From positions 2,046,001 through 2,110,000 of the forward strand of contig NW_026999320.1 in NCBI RefSeq assembly GCF_037126465.1: DNA of 64,000 nucleotides. Reading direction: 5' to 3'. Numbering within the stretch: position 1 is the first letter of the stretch; each line of letters starts with the position of its first letter. Both the position numbers and the translations under genes were made by a program. Source of the DNA: Ornithodoros turicata (Eukaryota > Arthropoda > Arachnida > Ixodida > Argasidae). The notes under the pieces are model-generated. The model did no database searches and was not told where the DNA came from. It saw only the letters and a program-made list of their open reading frames with translations. Positions 33,783 to 43,068 of the stretch are shown here, in pieces.

Positions 33783-34727
33783 AGCAAGCCCATTTATTAT
33801 GATTACTCTTATAAGAGTAACAATGTTTGCATCGTGGTTTTGCCGTGCTCCCGCAAACTGTGCTCCTTGTTGAATGAGTGCCTTGATGTCGCATGCTCAC
33901 TGCTAATATTGTCCGGTGACGTAGAAACAAATCCGGGTCCGAACTCTGAGCAAACGTTAGCGCAGATCTTAGCTAATCAGGACTCTGACAGGAAGTTACT
34001 ACAGTCCATACAGCAAAGCCAGAAACAGACAGAAACATTTCTTCATGAATTGAGTAAAAAAGTTGAAAACATAGAAGTAAGAGTGAAGAACCTTGAGTCT
34101 GTGCACGCGGATACTCTAGCGTCTTCTGAACAGCTGTCCACTGTGCAACGCTCTGTTACAATCTTAACTAATAAGATGGAAGACCTTGAATGTCGATCTC
34201 GACGGAACAACTTAATTATCTACGGAATTGAAGAAAAGGAATCCGAAACTCAAGATGACTTACTGATCTCGGTGAGAGATTCGATATTCCGTGACATCTT
34301 AAGCGTTGACGTAGCCTCTATTGAACGCGTGCACAGACTTGGTGCGAAACGAGGTAATAAGGAACGACCTACTATATTAAAGCTCTATAATTCGTTGGAA
34401 AAGACAAAGGTTCTAAGAAATTGCTATCGATTGAAAGGTACCCAATACTCCATTAGTGAAGACTATCCCGAGAGAATTCGTTCTCTCCGGAAGAAGCTAT
34501 GGAATAGCGCAGCAAATGATCGGCAGTCGGGCCACAAAGTTCGCCTGGTATTTGACAAACTGATTATTAATGATGATGTATACACCTGGGACGAATCCTT
34601 ATCACAAAGGCAACTAGTCCGGCGGAGTACAAGGCTTGTCACATCCGATAATACGGCTCCAGATGTAAACACACGTGTCACACGCTCCAAAAGCCGTACA
34701 CAGGCCAACATCAATAGTCCTGTATGA
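33774..34727 (+). CDS. LINE ORF1 protein (2A-like leader, coiled coil, RNA-binding domain)
   Basis: The chosen start, ATG 33774, is the last in-frame Met before the unique region; the frame is actually open upstream through one monomer to 33300. Residues about 1-55 include a hydrophobic stretch and end in LSGDVETNPGP (33912-33941), a 2A-like ribosome-skipping motif with the break expected before the last Pro. Next is a Gln/Lys/Glu-rich coiled coil (about residues 65-130) and then LECRSRRNNLIIYGIEE, the opening of the L1-ORF1p-like RNA-binding fold, followed by IERVHRLGAKRG and a basic tail. It is intact to TGA at 34725-34727. Role: RNA chaperone packaging LINE RNA; the leader may act as a signal-like peptide, as reported for other APE-type LINEs with 2A. 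Confidence 0.8.
   Translation: MQVSKPIYYDYSYKSNNVCIVVLPCSRKLCSLLNECLDVACSLLILSGDVETNPGPNSEQTLAQILANQDSDRKLLQSIQQSQKQTETFLHELSKKVENIEVRVKNLESVHADTLASSEQLSTVQRSVTILTNKMEDLECRSRRNNLIIYGIEEKESETQDDLLISVRDSIFRDILSVDVASIERVHRLGAKRGNKERPTILKLYNSLEKTKVLRNCYRLKGTQYSISEDYPERIRSLRKKLWNSAANDRQSGHKVRLVFDKLIINDDVYTWDESLSQRQLVRRSTRLVTSDNTAPDVNTRVTRSKSRTQANINSPV
33912..33941 (+). other. 2A-like ribosome-skipping motif
   Basis: The encoded residues LSGDVETNPGP match the D-(V/I)-E-x-N-P-G-P consensus exactly, preceded by a leucine-rich helix (ACSLLIL) as in functional 2A sequences. Skipping would release a leader of about 55 residues from ORF1p. Confidence 0.8.
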
Positions 34728-34754
34728 CGTAATGCCAATAATCTTTGTATCTTG

Positions 34755-35441
34755 ATGGGAAATATAAGAAGCTTAGTTCGCAAACGTGATAGCCTCAGTT
34801 CCCTTGTAGATAACTGTAACGCCGATGTTGTAGCACTAACGGAGACATGGTTAAACGAGGACATATCTAGTGATGAACTGTTACCCGGTTATACTCATTT
34901 TCGCTGCGATCGATTGGGTCGTAGGGGCGGCGGGGTACTCCTCGCTGTCAAAGAGTGTCTAATGCCAACAGCTATACACGTCTCTTCGAGTCTTGAAATC
35001 GTTTGGGCATGTTTTAAGTGTCATATGTTTAATGTGCTCATTGGTGTGTGCTACCGGCCTCCTAACGCGACTACATTTGTCGAAGAACTCGAAGCACACA
35101 TGGCTGATGTAACACGCACCTTCCCTACTTACAAATTGTTATTGATGGGCGATTTTAACTTCCCTGATATCACTTGGTCTGATAACATGAATACTACCAA
35201 CCTTCCCCCGTTCTCACGCAATTTTGTTGACCTGTGTTTGCATTATAACTTAGATCAACTTGTGAAAGTACCCACGCGAGTGTCGGGATCATCTTCTAAC
35301 ATCTTAGACCTGGTACTGTCCGACGTGCCTGACTGTATCTCTAGTGTGACTTGCTTTGATGGCCCAAGTGACCATAAGTTTCTTGTGTTCTCTGTGGTGA
35401 CAGCTCCGCCACGAGTCCAGAGGGGAAAAAAAGGTGTTTAA
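34755..35441 (+). pseudogene. LINE ORF2, apurinic-type endonuclease part
   Basis: MGNIRSLVRKRDSL opens an exonuclease-endonuclease-phosphatase domain: ALTETWLNEDI (catalytic Glu region), GVLLAVKECL, GVCYRPPN, LLLMGDFNFPDI, SNILDLVLSD and GPSDHKFL (catalytic Asp-His). The catalytic signature is complete. The frame is lost at an A-run at 35425-35432, one base out from the continuation at 35434. A slippage site or assembly indel at the homopolymer is possible. Confidence 0.85.
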
Positions 35442-35964
35442 GAACTATAATGCGGCGGATTACGGTTCCATGACCGCGGCGCTTGTCTCGTTTTTTGACG
35501 AGTTTTCAGCTCACTTTGCAGTGAGAACTGCCGAAGAAAACTGGTTGATGTTTAAGAATAAGATCAACGAGCTTGTAAACGCCCATGTACCAACTTTTCA
35601 TGTAAGCTCGTCTCCTTCCACACCGTGGTTTAATAACAATTTGAGACGTCTTCGTTCAAGAAAAAAACGCCTGTTTCGCAAAGCTAGATCCACAAATTCA
35701 CCCCATACTTGGCAACGGTACTACTCTGCCGAGAAGCAGTTCACAACAGCTGTTCGAACAAAAAAGGAAGAGTTCTATGGGCACACCCTACCATTCTTGC
35801 TGGAAAGTAACCCTAGAAAATTTTGGGAGTTTATCTCGCCGCGCAAGCACCCCGAGATACACCTAATGGATTCGACAGGCGCATCTGTAGCCATTGATCA
35901 GTGTGCTAGTATGTTCCGAAGGCCCCATTACACTCTTTTCCGCACATGTTATCATTTGATATAG
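35434..35964 (+). pseudogene. LINE ORF2, linker between endonuclease and reverse transcriptase
   Basis: This continues ORF2 one frame over: FKNYNAADYG, TPWFNNNLRRLRSRKKRLFR, AEKQFTTAVRTKKEEFY and NPRKFWEFISPRK, the usual basic linker of CR1/L2-type polymerases. A second one-base break near 35925-35945 (around the PHYTLF reading) moves the frame to the one starting at 35946. Confidence 0.8.
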
Positions 35965-37487
35965 ATTACTCTGGTGTGCTGAAACTGATAGATAATAGCA
36001 AACTATCTTCTTCCTGTGGCATTGATGGCATTAATACCAAAATCCTTAAAAACACAAAGATGATATCGTCTGCGTACTTAACTCTAATATTCCAACAGTC
36101 CCTAGCAACGGGTAGTGTCCCAGACGATTGGCTGATCGGTAAGATCATCCCAGTTCATAAGTCCGGTGACAAACAAACTCCAAGCCACTTTAGGCCCATA
36201 TCTCTCACCAGTGTCCCATGTAAGCTGCTGGAGCACATCATTGTTAAACATATGATCACCTACCTAGAAACTAACAATTTCTTCTACAAATATCAACATG
36301 GCTTTCGTAGGGGATACTCCTGTGAGACTCAGCTGGCAGGTCTAACACACGACATTCTCCATAATCTTGATAAAGGAAAACAAGTCGATGCAGTGTTCCT
36401 AGACTTTGCGAAAGCTTTCGATAGGGTTCCACATTCTCGTCTTCAAACCAAGTTATCAAGTCTTAACATTGATCCAATGGTTCTTACGTGGATTCGGAAC
36501 TTCCTTACAAACAGGAAACAGTACGTCGTTGCAAATGGTACCACCTCCAGTCTCGCTAATGTAGCTTCTGGTATTCCGCAGGGTTCGGTAATAGGTCCAC
36601 TCCTTTTCTTGATTTACATCAATGACCTGCCTTGTGATCTATCGTGTAGGGTGAGACTGTTTGCAGACGACTGCGTTATATACCACCCAATTACTAATTT
36701 CTCTGACATCCAATTACTACAGTACGACCTTCAGAAAATTTTTCAATGGTGCACGGCCTGGCAACTCCCTGTTAATTCCGAGAAGTGTAAGGTTTTGTCA
36801 TTCTCTCGCCGTTCAAGCTTACATCACCCGTACAACCTCGGACCCTGTGAACTACAACATGTAAAGACCTACAAATATCTTGGCGTCCACCTCACTTGTG
36901 ACATGACTTGGACTGAGCACGTTACATACATCACAGCGAAAGCTAACCGCTCCCTTGGGTATCTCCGCCGCAACCTTCGTTCTTGTCCACCTATAACAAA
37001 AAAAGCTGCCTACACGAGCTTCATCAGGCCCATACTTGAGTATGCCTCCCCCATCTGGAGTCCTTACCACTCCAACCTCTCTTGTGCAGTTGAGGCGGTG
37101 CAGAACCGCGCAGTTCGTTTCATTTTAAATAATTTTTCTCCATATAGTAGTATAACAACAATGAAGTCGTCTATTGATATCCCAACATTAGATTTACGTA
37201 GGAAAGTATCCAGTCTCTGTCTCTTTCATAAGGTCTACCACAACACAATCTTAAGCACAAACGTTTTAAGAAATGCGGCGTTAATCTCTGCACGACTGGA
37301 TCATGACTACAAGGTTGAACTAACACATTGCCACCATGATTTCTTCCATAACTCATTTGGTTGTTACATAGCGAAATGTTGGAATGATTTACCTCGTAAC
37401 ATTGCAGTGCTTCATGATCCTTTAGAATTCAAAAAAACAGTCACCGCACTCATCATAGGGGACAATGAAAGAACAGTGTGTAGCTGA
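35946..37487 (+). pseudogene. LINE ORF2, reverse transcriptase part
   Basis: 513 open codons. Reverse transcriptase blocks in order: SSCGIDGINTKIL; PVHKSGDKQTPSHFRPISLT; YQHGFRRGYSCETQL; VDAVFLDFAKAFDRVPH (block A, catalytic Asp); SGIPQGSVIGPLLFLIYIND (block B); VRLFADDCVIYH (block C, catalytic Asp pair); VNSEKCKVLSFSR; KYLGVHLTCDMTW; then the thumb with RPILEYASPIWSP and VEAVQNRAVRFI. All catalytic residues are present. With only two single-base breaks upstream, this LINE is close to full coding capacity. Confidence 0.9.
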
Positions 37488-37643
37488 AGTCTGTACCTTT
37501 TGTGTCTTTGTAAAAATTTATTTATATAACCCATGTTAACCCATATAGTATGTACCTAGTGTGTTCTTATATGTGCTGTGTCCGCCGTCCGTCCGTTATG
37601 TAGTGCCCACTGGCCTTTAACGTACCACGAAATAAAAAAAAAA

Positions 37644-37800
37644 TACTAAACAGTAGAGGCCCGAGATTTGACCCCTGGGGTACATCAGATGTAGAAACAT
37701 AGGTATCAGAGTAGGATCCGGGCAGAGTATAAGCGATGTCGTAAGTAAGGGGCAAAGAAACCTACAAGAGAGTCAGAAACAGAATATAAACTAAGCTTGC
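37644..37800 (-). pseudogene. Old antisense LINE, upstream reverse transcriptase piece
   Basis: On the minus strand, TYDIAYTLPG then VSTSDVPQGSNLGPLLFSIF is the palm-domain block B motif. It is continuous in sense with the A-D-D box that reappears at about 32545 left of the younger LINE. Confidence 0.75.
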
Positions 37801-37904
37801 GAAGGAGCTTGCCTACTATATATATCTACGAGTATAATAATGAGAAAATAGCCAGAGATCTTTGGCTGCCGGTATAGCATATGTTTATTAGTCAAACAGT
37901 CGCC

Positions 37905-37962
37905 ATGCCTGTACTGGACAGCTGTTTCGGCCTTCTTGGGCCTCATCAGCAGTACGCAGGCA
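37905..37962 (-). ncRNA. Type I hammerhead ribozyme, intact core, GUC cleavage site
   Basis: Minus strand, 5' to 3': stem I strand GCCTGCGTACTG, core CTGATGA (37949-37943), stem II GGCC with loop CAAGAA and GGCC, core GAAA (37928-37925), stem III as the self-complementary ACAGCTGT, then C at 37917 as the cleavage nucleotide, then CAGTACAGGC, which pairs with the first strand apart from a two-base bulge. All invariant hammerhead residues (C3 U4 G5 A6 N7 G8 A9; G12 A13 A14) are present. The very short stem III implies a dimeric active form, as in Penelope- and retrozyme-type hammerheads. Confidence 0.85.
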
Positions 37963-38089
37963 GCCAACGTTTGAGCGGATAGCGTAGAGAGGTCACGTAA
38001 CTCGTGATTCCTCCCGTCAGGGTGAGCTAACTCACCACTGAAAGCCCAGTACAAAGCTATCGAAGTATATATATATGTATATATATAAT

Positions 38090-38321
38090 GCAGGAAAAAA
38101 AAGCCATTAAAGAAACAAATAAATGATACTAGACGTGTTTGAAATTCAAACTTACAGATTAACATGGCTTCTACGGCTGCACGCAGAGAAACAGATACTC
38201 ATGGAACGATGCGGCAGCACCAGAGGACACGTGTTTCGCCGTGTTTGCGGCTCGTCGGCCCTGAGCAGCTGCGCATCGTTCCGAATTGGCAAACCAGGGG
38301 TCACTCTGCGAGCGGTATACA
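38090..38321 (-). repeat. 289-bp hammerhead (retrozyme-like) unit 1, split by the P element
   Basis: 38090-38321 plus 42231-42295 make one unit of 289 bp once the 8-bp target duplication is removed. It is the same sequence as the units at 42296 and 42584. On the minus strand it contains a hammerhead-like core at 38258-38252 (CCGACGA), a GCCG/CGGC stem II, GAAA and a palindromic ACACGTGT followed by C. Confidence 0.85.
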
Positions 38322-41300
38322 TAGGGTGCCTCGATGGTTGCCGCTTGCGCCCTCTTTGCAGGGTGAGGACAACTCCGTCGTCTGCTACGACGTCCGCCAT
38401 TACGTGGCCAAGCGCAGGCTGCGCTTCAGTGACATCTCCGTAAATAACGCAAATGGGAACTTGGGACAGGCGATATTGGTCATTTTTTTCGACGCGTTAC
38501 GGAAGTACTTGCATATACAAACATATATGGAGAACAAAATAGTCGAACGTAAGCGTATCGCACATAAAGAAAGAGGAAGTTAATGCAAAACGAGCGAAAA
38601 CTGTGCAAAGTAAGGCGATGGTGCGCATTGCATTGTTTATTTATAAACAACTTATGTTCGAAATTATTCGCTGCACATTTTTATATTTTCCGTCGTGCAT
38701 GCCTTTCCGTTTTTGCACTGTTTCCAATGCTTAATCATCTTACAGGGCCTTGCATCTTATGCTTCATCTTGCGTCTATGAGGCCCTTTCCTCAACAGATG
38801 CATATACTCCCCCTTTATGAGGTGACTGAAAACACTTGATCTCCCATGTTACCGTGTTAACCTTGTTGTTGTCACCAGTTTGTTGTGCGTTACCGGTTAC
38901 GGTGAGAAATAATTAAAAATAGATGAATTTCACTTGACCAAAATAATCACTGAATTTCACCTGTGGTATTCTGAGAAAAATGGTCACTCATTTTTTATTA
39001 ACACAGGTAACTATTCAACTAATTCAGTGTTCAGTGTTTCGAAACACACTTTCTGTATAGGACCTTTGTGCAAGTGACAGTTCTTCTGTGGAAGCACATT
39101 ATGGCAGGGCAACACCTGCACAAGTTTTGCTTGAATGGGAAGATAACTGACCAGTGGACACATGCTTCAGGTGAATCCTGATTCGAAGACGCACATATGT
39201 CTCAATTAAGGCCTTGTCCACTTGGGCGCCTGCACTCATACCTACCCTCCTTCGTTCCTCCGGAGGCCTGATGGGTCTCCAGGCCGGAAGAAAAGAGACA
39301 ACCAGCGGGGTAGAAGGTTGGTCGAAGAATGATTTAATTCTCGTGCCAAGACTGGTTCGCGAGAGTAGCCGGCCATCATTGTCGTCATCTGCCGGGGGCG
39401 CCACATCCAATTTCTGTCGATGGATGGCACATGTCTCCAGGTACGATGAAAATTTTTCCACCAAGAAGCCAGCAATCGCGTGAAACGGAGACTTCAAAGC
39501 AATGATTCCTGTTGTTGCCACAATGCTTTTGAAATACTCTTCACATTGCACCAATACATTAACCAGATCGTTTGTAGGATGCAGCAGATTGTTCCCACCA
39601 TTCACATGCTCTTTGAGAGCGGTGAGGTCACCGTACTGGCTGTCGCTCCCACCAAGAAGCGCACCTTTGCACTGTTCACAGTCATCCACAGTCTTGAGAA
39701 CGGTACGAAGAATGAATCCTCCGAGATGGAAAAGAATGTCCCCCTCTGTAATCAACAGTTCCTCAACAAATAAGTTTTCAACATTTGTGATTGTTTCATT
39801 TTCCGATGTTACAGTCTGTGCCGGTCCTTGAGAGAGTAGGTCAATCAGGTATTTGCTATCATCTTGCCCATAACTGAGTGCCCGTGGCATGTAGAGGAAT
39901 TGGCTCACACAGACCAGTTTTAGGCAGCACTTCATGTCATAAGCATTGGGCACAGGTTTTTTCAGCCTGATCACTGAAAACAAATTTTCTAGGCAGTCCT
40001 GTGTGAGCCTGCCAGTGAGGAAAAACTTGTAATTGCCTTCGCCGAGCAACTCTTGCTGTAGCTTCTGTACTACGTAAGTGGAAATGACAACACCAGCTTG
40101 TGATGGCTTCCAGTGTGAAGTATTTCCTGTTCTCATTCCTAAGACGGTATCCCGTGCAAGGTGAAGTGTGTTCAGAGCTTCTCTGTACTTCGTCATATCC
40201 AAGTGGCTCAGAGCAACAACTGGGTGACGTGCAGACATCAAGGTGTACCACTTGGATACAAGGGCCAGGAACCATGCTGTAGTCTCTGCCTCTTGGGGAA
40301 ATTCTGCCTTCTGAATGAGGTATCTTATTGCAGGAGGGGATTCCCGGAACAATTGGACCGCTACCCCAACCTTCATTTTGGTGAAATGCCCAGAGCTAAC
40401 GTGAATGTCTGACAGCTTGGGCGCGATCTTCAGCTCATTTGTATTGTCGAAATCGATCACAGCTTGAATGTGCTTTACGTTTACTTCGTTGCTCGGAAGC
40501 CGATTTTGCTGCACTGTGTCTTCACTGAGCGTGAGTGTTCCTGATGTTAGCAGCTGTCCTCTGATGTTCTTCAACACATGTGCAGGATCTGCCATGAAGT
40601 ATAGAACCCTGTCTTCCAAACACGGGTGACTGATAGAGCACACGGTTTCAGAGCACCTGTGGCTGGAGAATCCAAGTTGTCGCCACACAGCTCTATTTGC
40701 AGCCCCCATGTCGGATGTGACCACCAGAACGCGCAGAGACGTGCTACAGCAGGACTCCACCAACTTTAGAACAAGGTTCTTCAAGTTGTCGCCATTAACT
40801 GACCTTGCAGTGAAATGGTAAGCCACTACTTGTTTCCACCGACTGTTCAAACCACCAAGCATGAAAACAAGTGCGTGGTTGGCGGGTTGCTCTGGTCGAT
40901 CTGGAAGCGTGGTACCTCCTAACAGAGAATCCTCGGCTCGGTCATAATCATAACCTTGTGCAATTTCCATCTCATCCATGAAGAGTGCACAATCTTTCTC
41001 AATGTCTTCCAATGTATTTGCCTTTGTGTGCAAGACACTGAGTACCTCATCCAAAGTCCCAGGAGCAAAGCTCAGGTTTTGAAGTCTGCGGCCTAGGGTC
41101 CTATTTGATGGCAAAGGGTAGCCCAGATTGCGCAGAAGCTCATAGCCAGATGTTCCACATGCATATTTGATTTGCAGTGCTTGTTTCACTGTAGCTGCAG
41201 ACCAGTTAATACCACGTGTATTGTCTCTGGACAGGGCTCGCAGCTGATCTTCATAGAAAAATTTCAGGTTCTTTCCTAAGGTTTGGCGTTCACACTCCAG

Positions 41301-42230
41301 TGTATTCACCTTTTGTTTGAGCTTCTCTATTGAAGTGTTTGCCTTCTCCTGGCTTTCTTTGAGGGTTTCGTACATTCTTGTTATGTCGCTTTGTTGTTTC
41401 AACAGCTCAGCCCGTTCAAGGTTCTGTGTACTGTTTGCTGAGGCTGTCAAGTCTGGATCAGCTGTGAGGTCTTGTGCAGAATTGTCTGCTTCTATGGTGC
41501 TGTGATCATCAACAGATACAACCTCATCTGCATGCGAGGCTGTCGGGATTGGCTGGCACTCGTTGATTCTGGGCTTCGGTGGCTTCCTGTGCTTGGGAGC
41601 AGCTGCAATAGACAAATAAAAATGTGTCACACAGCATAGGTGTGTACCATATATACCAACAATATCACAGTACGCGACTGAAAGGAGCGATCGCAGTGCA
41701 CTTATGGCGATAGCTGAACAACGTAGGAACCGCGTTCGGTTTCAACTTCTTCCAGCTATCCGCTCGATTCTTTTCGAAGCTCGCATCCTCAAAGTGTGCC
41801 TACGAAACGATAACATTATACCAATTACTCTCTATGAATGTGTACACATTGCGCATAATAGTTGCTAAACGACAGCTAGCCTTCACAAAACACTGCACCT
41901 ATAAGGAGAATGGGGAGATCGCCATAAGGAATACATACGCTGCAAATCCGTGAACCGGCTGTCAACTCCCACTTGTCCCGCTTTATTTTCGCAAGCCAAA
42001 GCTTTCGCCTGTTCTTGTCAGTCGGGAAGCGATACAGCTTCCACCCTTTAGTAGAATGGTTCGAGCAACCTGGAGCACAGCAGCCGGGCATTGTGGCGCA
42101 CACAGTGTACAGCAATGCAGCGAACTTGGCACTTGGCCACGTAATGGCGGCCACGCAACCTGCAGCGGCGTTCGGCCCTACAAAGAGTGCGCTCACCCTG
42201 CAAAGAGGGCGCAACTATCGAGGCACCCTA
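38322..42230 (-). mobile_element. Complete P element
   Basis: The terminal inverted repeats start TAGGGTGCCTCGAT at both ends and continue, apart from a 7-bp indel, through CGCCCTCTTTGCAGGGTGAG (about 40-47 bp). The flanks are GGTATACA (38314-38321) and GATATACA (42231-42238), an 8-bp target duplication with one mismatch, as expected for P elements. The undisturbed target GCGAGCGATATACAC is seen in the neighbouring satellite units. An 18-bp subterminal inverted repeat CGCCATTACGTGGCCAAG lies at 38395-38412 and, reversed, at 42132-42149. The interior encodes one three-exon THAP transposase on the minus strand that is open from start to stop. Confidence 0.9.
39099..42091 (-). CDS. P-element transposase with THAP domain (exons 42091-41939, 41799-41702, 41586-39099)
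   Basis: Exon 1 starts at ATG 42091 and codes MPGCCAPGCSNH...RICS, ending at AGC|GTATGT. Exon 2 starts GTAG|GCACAC and codes AHFEDASFEKNRADSWKKLK then AVPTLF, completing the C2CH THAP finger (C-x4-C...C-x2-H, AVPT motif). It ends CATAA|GTGCAC. Exon 3 starts CACAG|GAAGCC and restores the frame (phase 2). The spliced protein is 912 residues with no stop: THAP finger, coiled coil (about 110-160), helix-turn-helix region, then an RNase H-like nuclease with FMDEMEIAQGY, VVTSDMGAANRAV, DPAHVLKNIRG and DCLENLFSVIR, which carry the acidic catalytic residues of the P/THAP9 family. An alternative exon 3 acceptor at 41603 would change the phase. It may still be active. Confidence 0.85.
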
Positions 42231-42863
42231 GATATACACCTGGGAGGCTGACTGAGCACTCCTCAATGCCACAGTGCAAGCCAGTGAATTGTACTGCAGG
42301 AAAAAAAGCCATTAAAGAAACAAATAAATGATACTAGGCGTGTTTGAAATTCAAACTTACAGATTAACATGGCTTCTATGGCTGCACGCAGAGAAACAGA
42401 AACTCATGGAACGATGCGGCAGCACCAGAGGACACGTGTTTCGCCGTGTTTGCGGCTCGTCGGCCCTGGGTAGCTGCGCATCGTTCCGAATTGGCAAACC
42501 AGGGGTCACTCAGCGAGCGATATACACCTGGGAGGGTGACTCAGCACTCCTCAATGCCACAGTGCAAGCCAGTGAATTGTAATGCAGGAAAAAAAAGCCA
42601 TTAAAGAAACAAATAAATGATACTAGGCGTGTTTGAAATTCAAACTTACAGATTAACATGGCTTCTATGGCTGCACGCAGAGAAACAGATACTCATGGAA
42701 CGATGCGGCAGCACCAGAGGACACGTGTTTCGCCGTGTTTGCGGCTCGTCGGCCCTGAGTAGCTGCGCATCGTTCCGAATTGGCAAACCAGGGGTCACTC
42801 AGCGAGCGATATACACGTGGGAGGGTGACTGAGCACTCCTCAATGCCACAGTGCAAGCCCGTG
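42231..42863 (-). repeat. 289-bp hammerhead (retrozyme-like) tandem units, rest of unit 1 and units 2-3
   Basis: The common blocks GCAGGAAAAAAAGCCATTAA, ATTAACATGGCTTCTATGGC, CGATGCGGCAGCACCAGAGG and AGCGATATACAC recur with a 289-bp step. On the minus strand each has the hammerhead layout with core CCGACGA (42463-42457 and 42752-42746), i.e. U4 changed to C in every unit. Stem II is GCCG-CAAACA-CGGC, then GAAA, stem III ACACGTGT, cleavage base C, and a 6-bp stem I (CCAGGG/CTCTGG in unit 2). Unit 3 passes directly into the 233-bp array at 42864. Confidence 0.85.
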
Positions 42864-43018
42864 AACGTGCAGCCACAGAGCTTCGCCTATTTTTCCTTTG
42901 TATTTGTACTTGCTGGCTTGCACTGTGGCCTCCACAGGTGGCGCCGTCACCATGAAACATTGACGTCTCGCCGAGACGCACTGTTAGCGCCGACCCAAGA
43001 TCGTGTCACTTCCCTACA

Positions 43019-43068
43019 CCAGGCTGACGAGTCCCGAGTAGGACGAAACAGCTGTACTTGGCTGGGAG
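43019..43068 (+). ncRNA. Hammerhead ribozyme, type specimen of the 233-bp array (units 1-12)
   Basis: CCAGG, core CTGACGA (43024-43030), stem II GTCC, loop CGAGTA, GGAC, core GAAA (43045-43048), stem III ACAGCTGT, cleavage base A (43056), then CTTGGC, which pairs back with (G/A)CCAGG as stem I (5-6 bp with one G-U). All invariant core residues are present; the cleavage triplet is GUA, less common than GUC but permitted (NUH). Same core at 43257, 43490, 43723, 43956, 44189, 44422, 44655, 44888, 45354 and 45587. The 45121 copy has a stem II mismatch (GATTCC), and the 43723 and 45587 copies have a changed stem III. Expected action: self-cleavage of tandem transcripts into 233-nt RNAs. Confidence 0.85.

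Larger units (their letters stand above)
32601..37643 (+). mobile_element. CR1/L2-like LINE with 5' tandem monomers, near full length
   Basis: It starts with 279-bp monomers (32601-33782), then ORF1 with a 2A-like motif, then ORF2 (endonuclease and reverse transcriptase, two frame breaks), then a 150-bp 3' UTR ending in AAATAAAAAAAAAA (37630-37643). It interrupts an antisense older LINE: minus-strand sequence left of it continues right of it between GSNLGPLLFSIF and SVINGIVSS. No target duplication is evident and a few codons of the older LINE seem missing, so a small target deletion is likely. The clade is a tentative reading of the reverse transcriptase motifs. Confidence 0.85.

Noticed and set aside
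32521..33793. Minus-strand frames of about 80 codons repeated at 279-bp steps
   Set aside because: They are shadows of the LINE monomers on the opposite strand.
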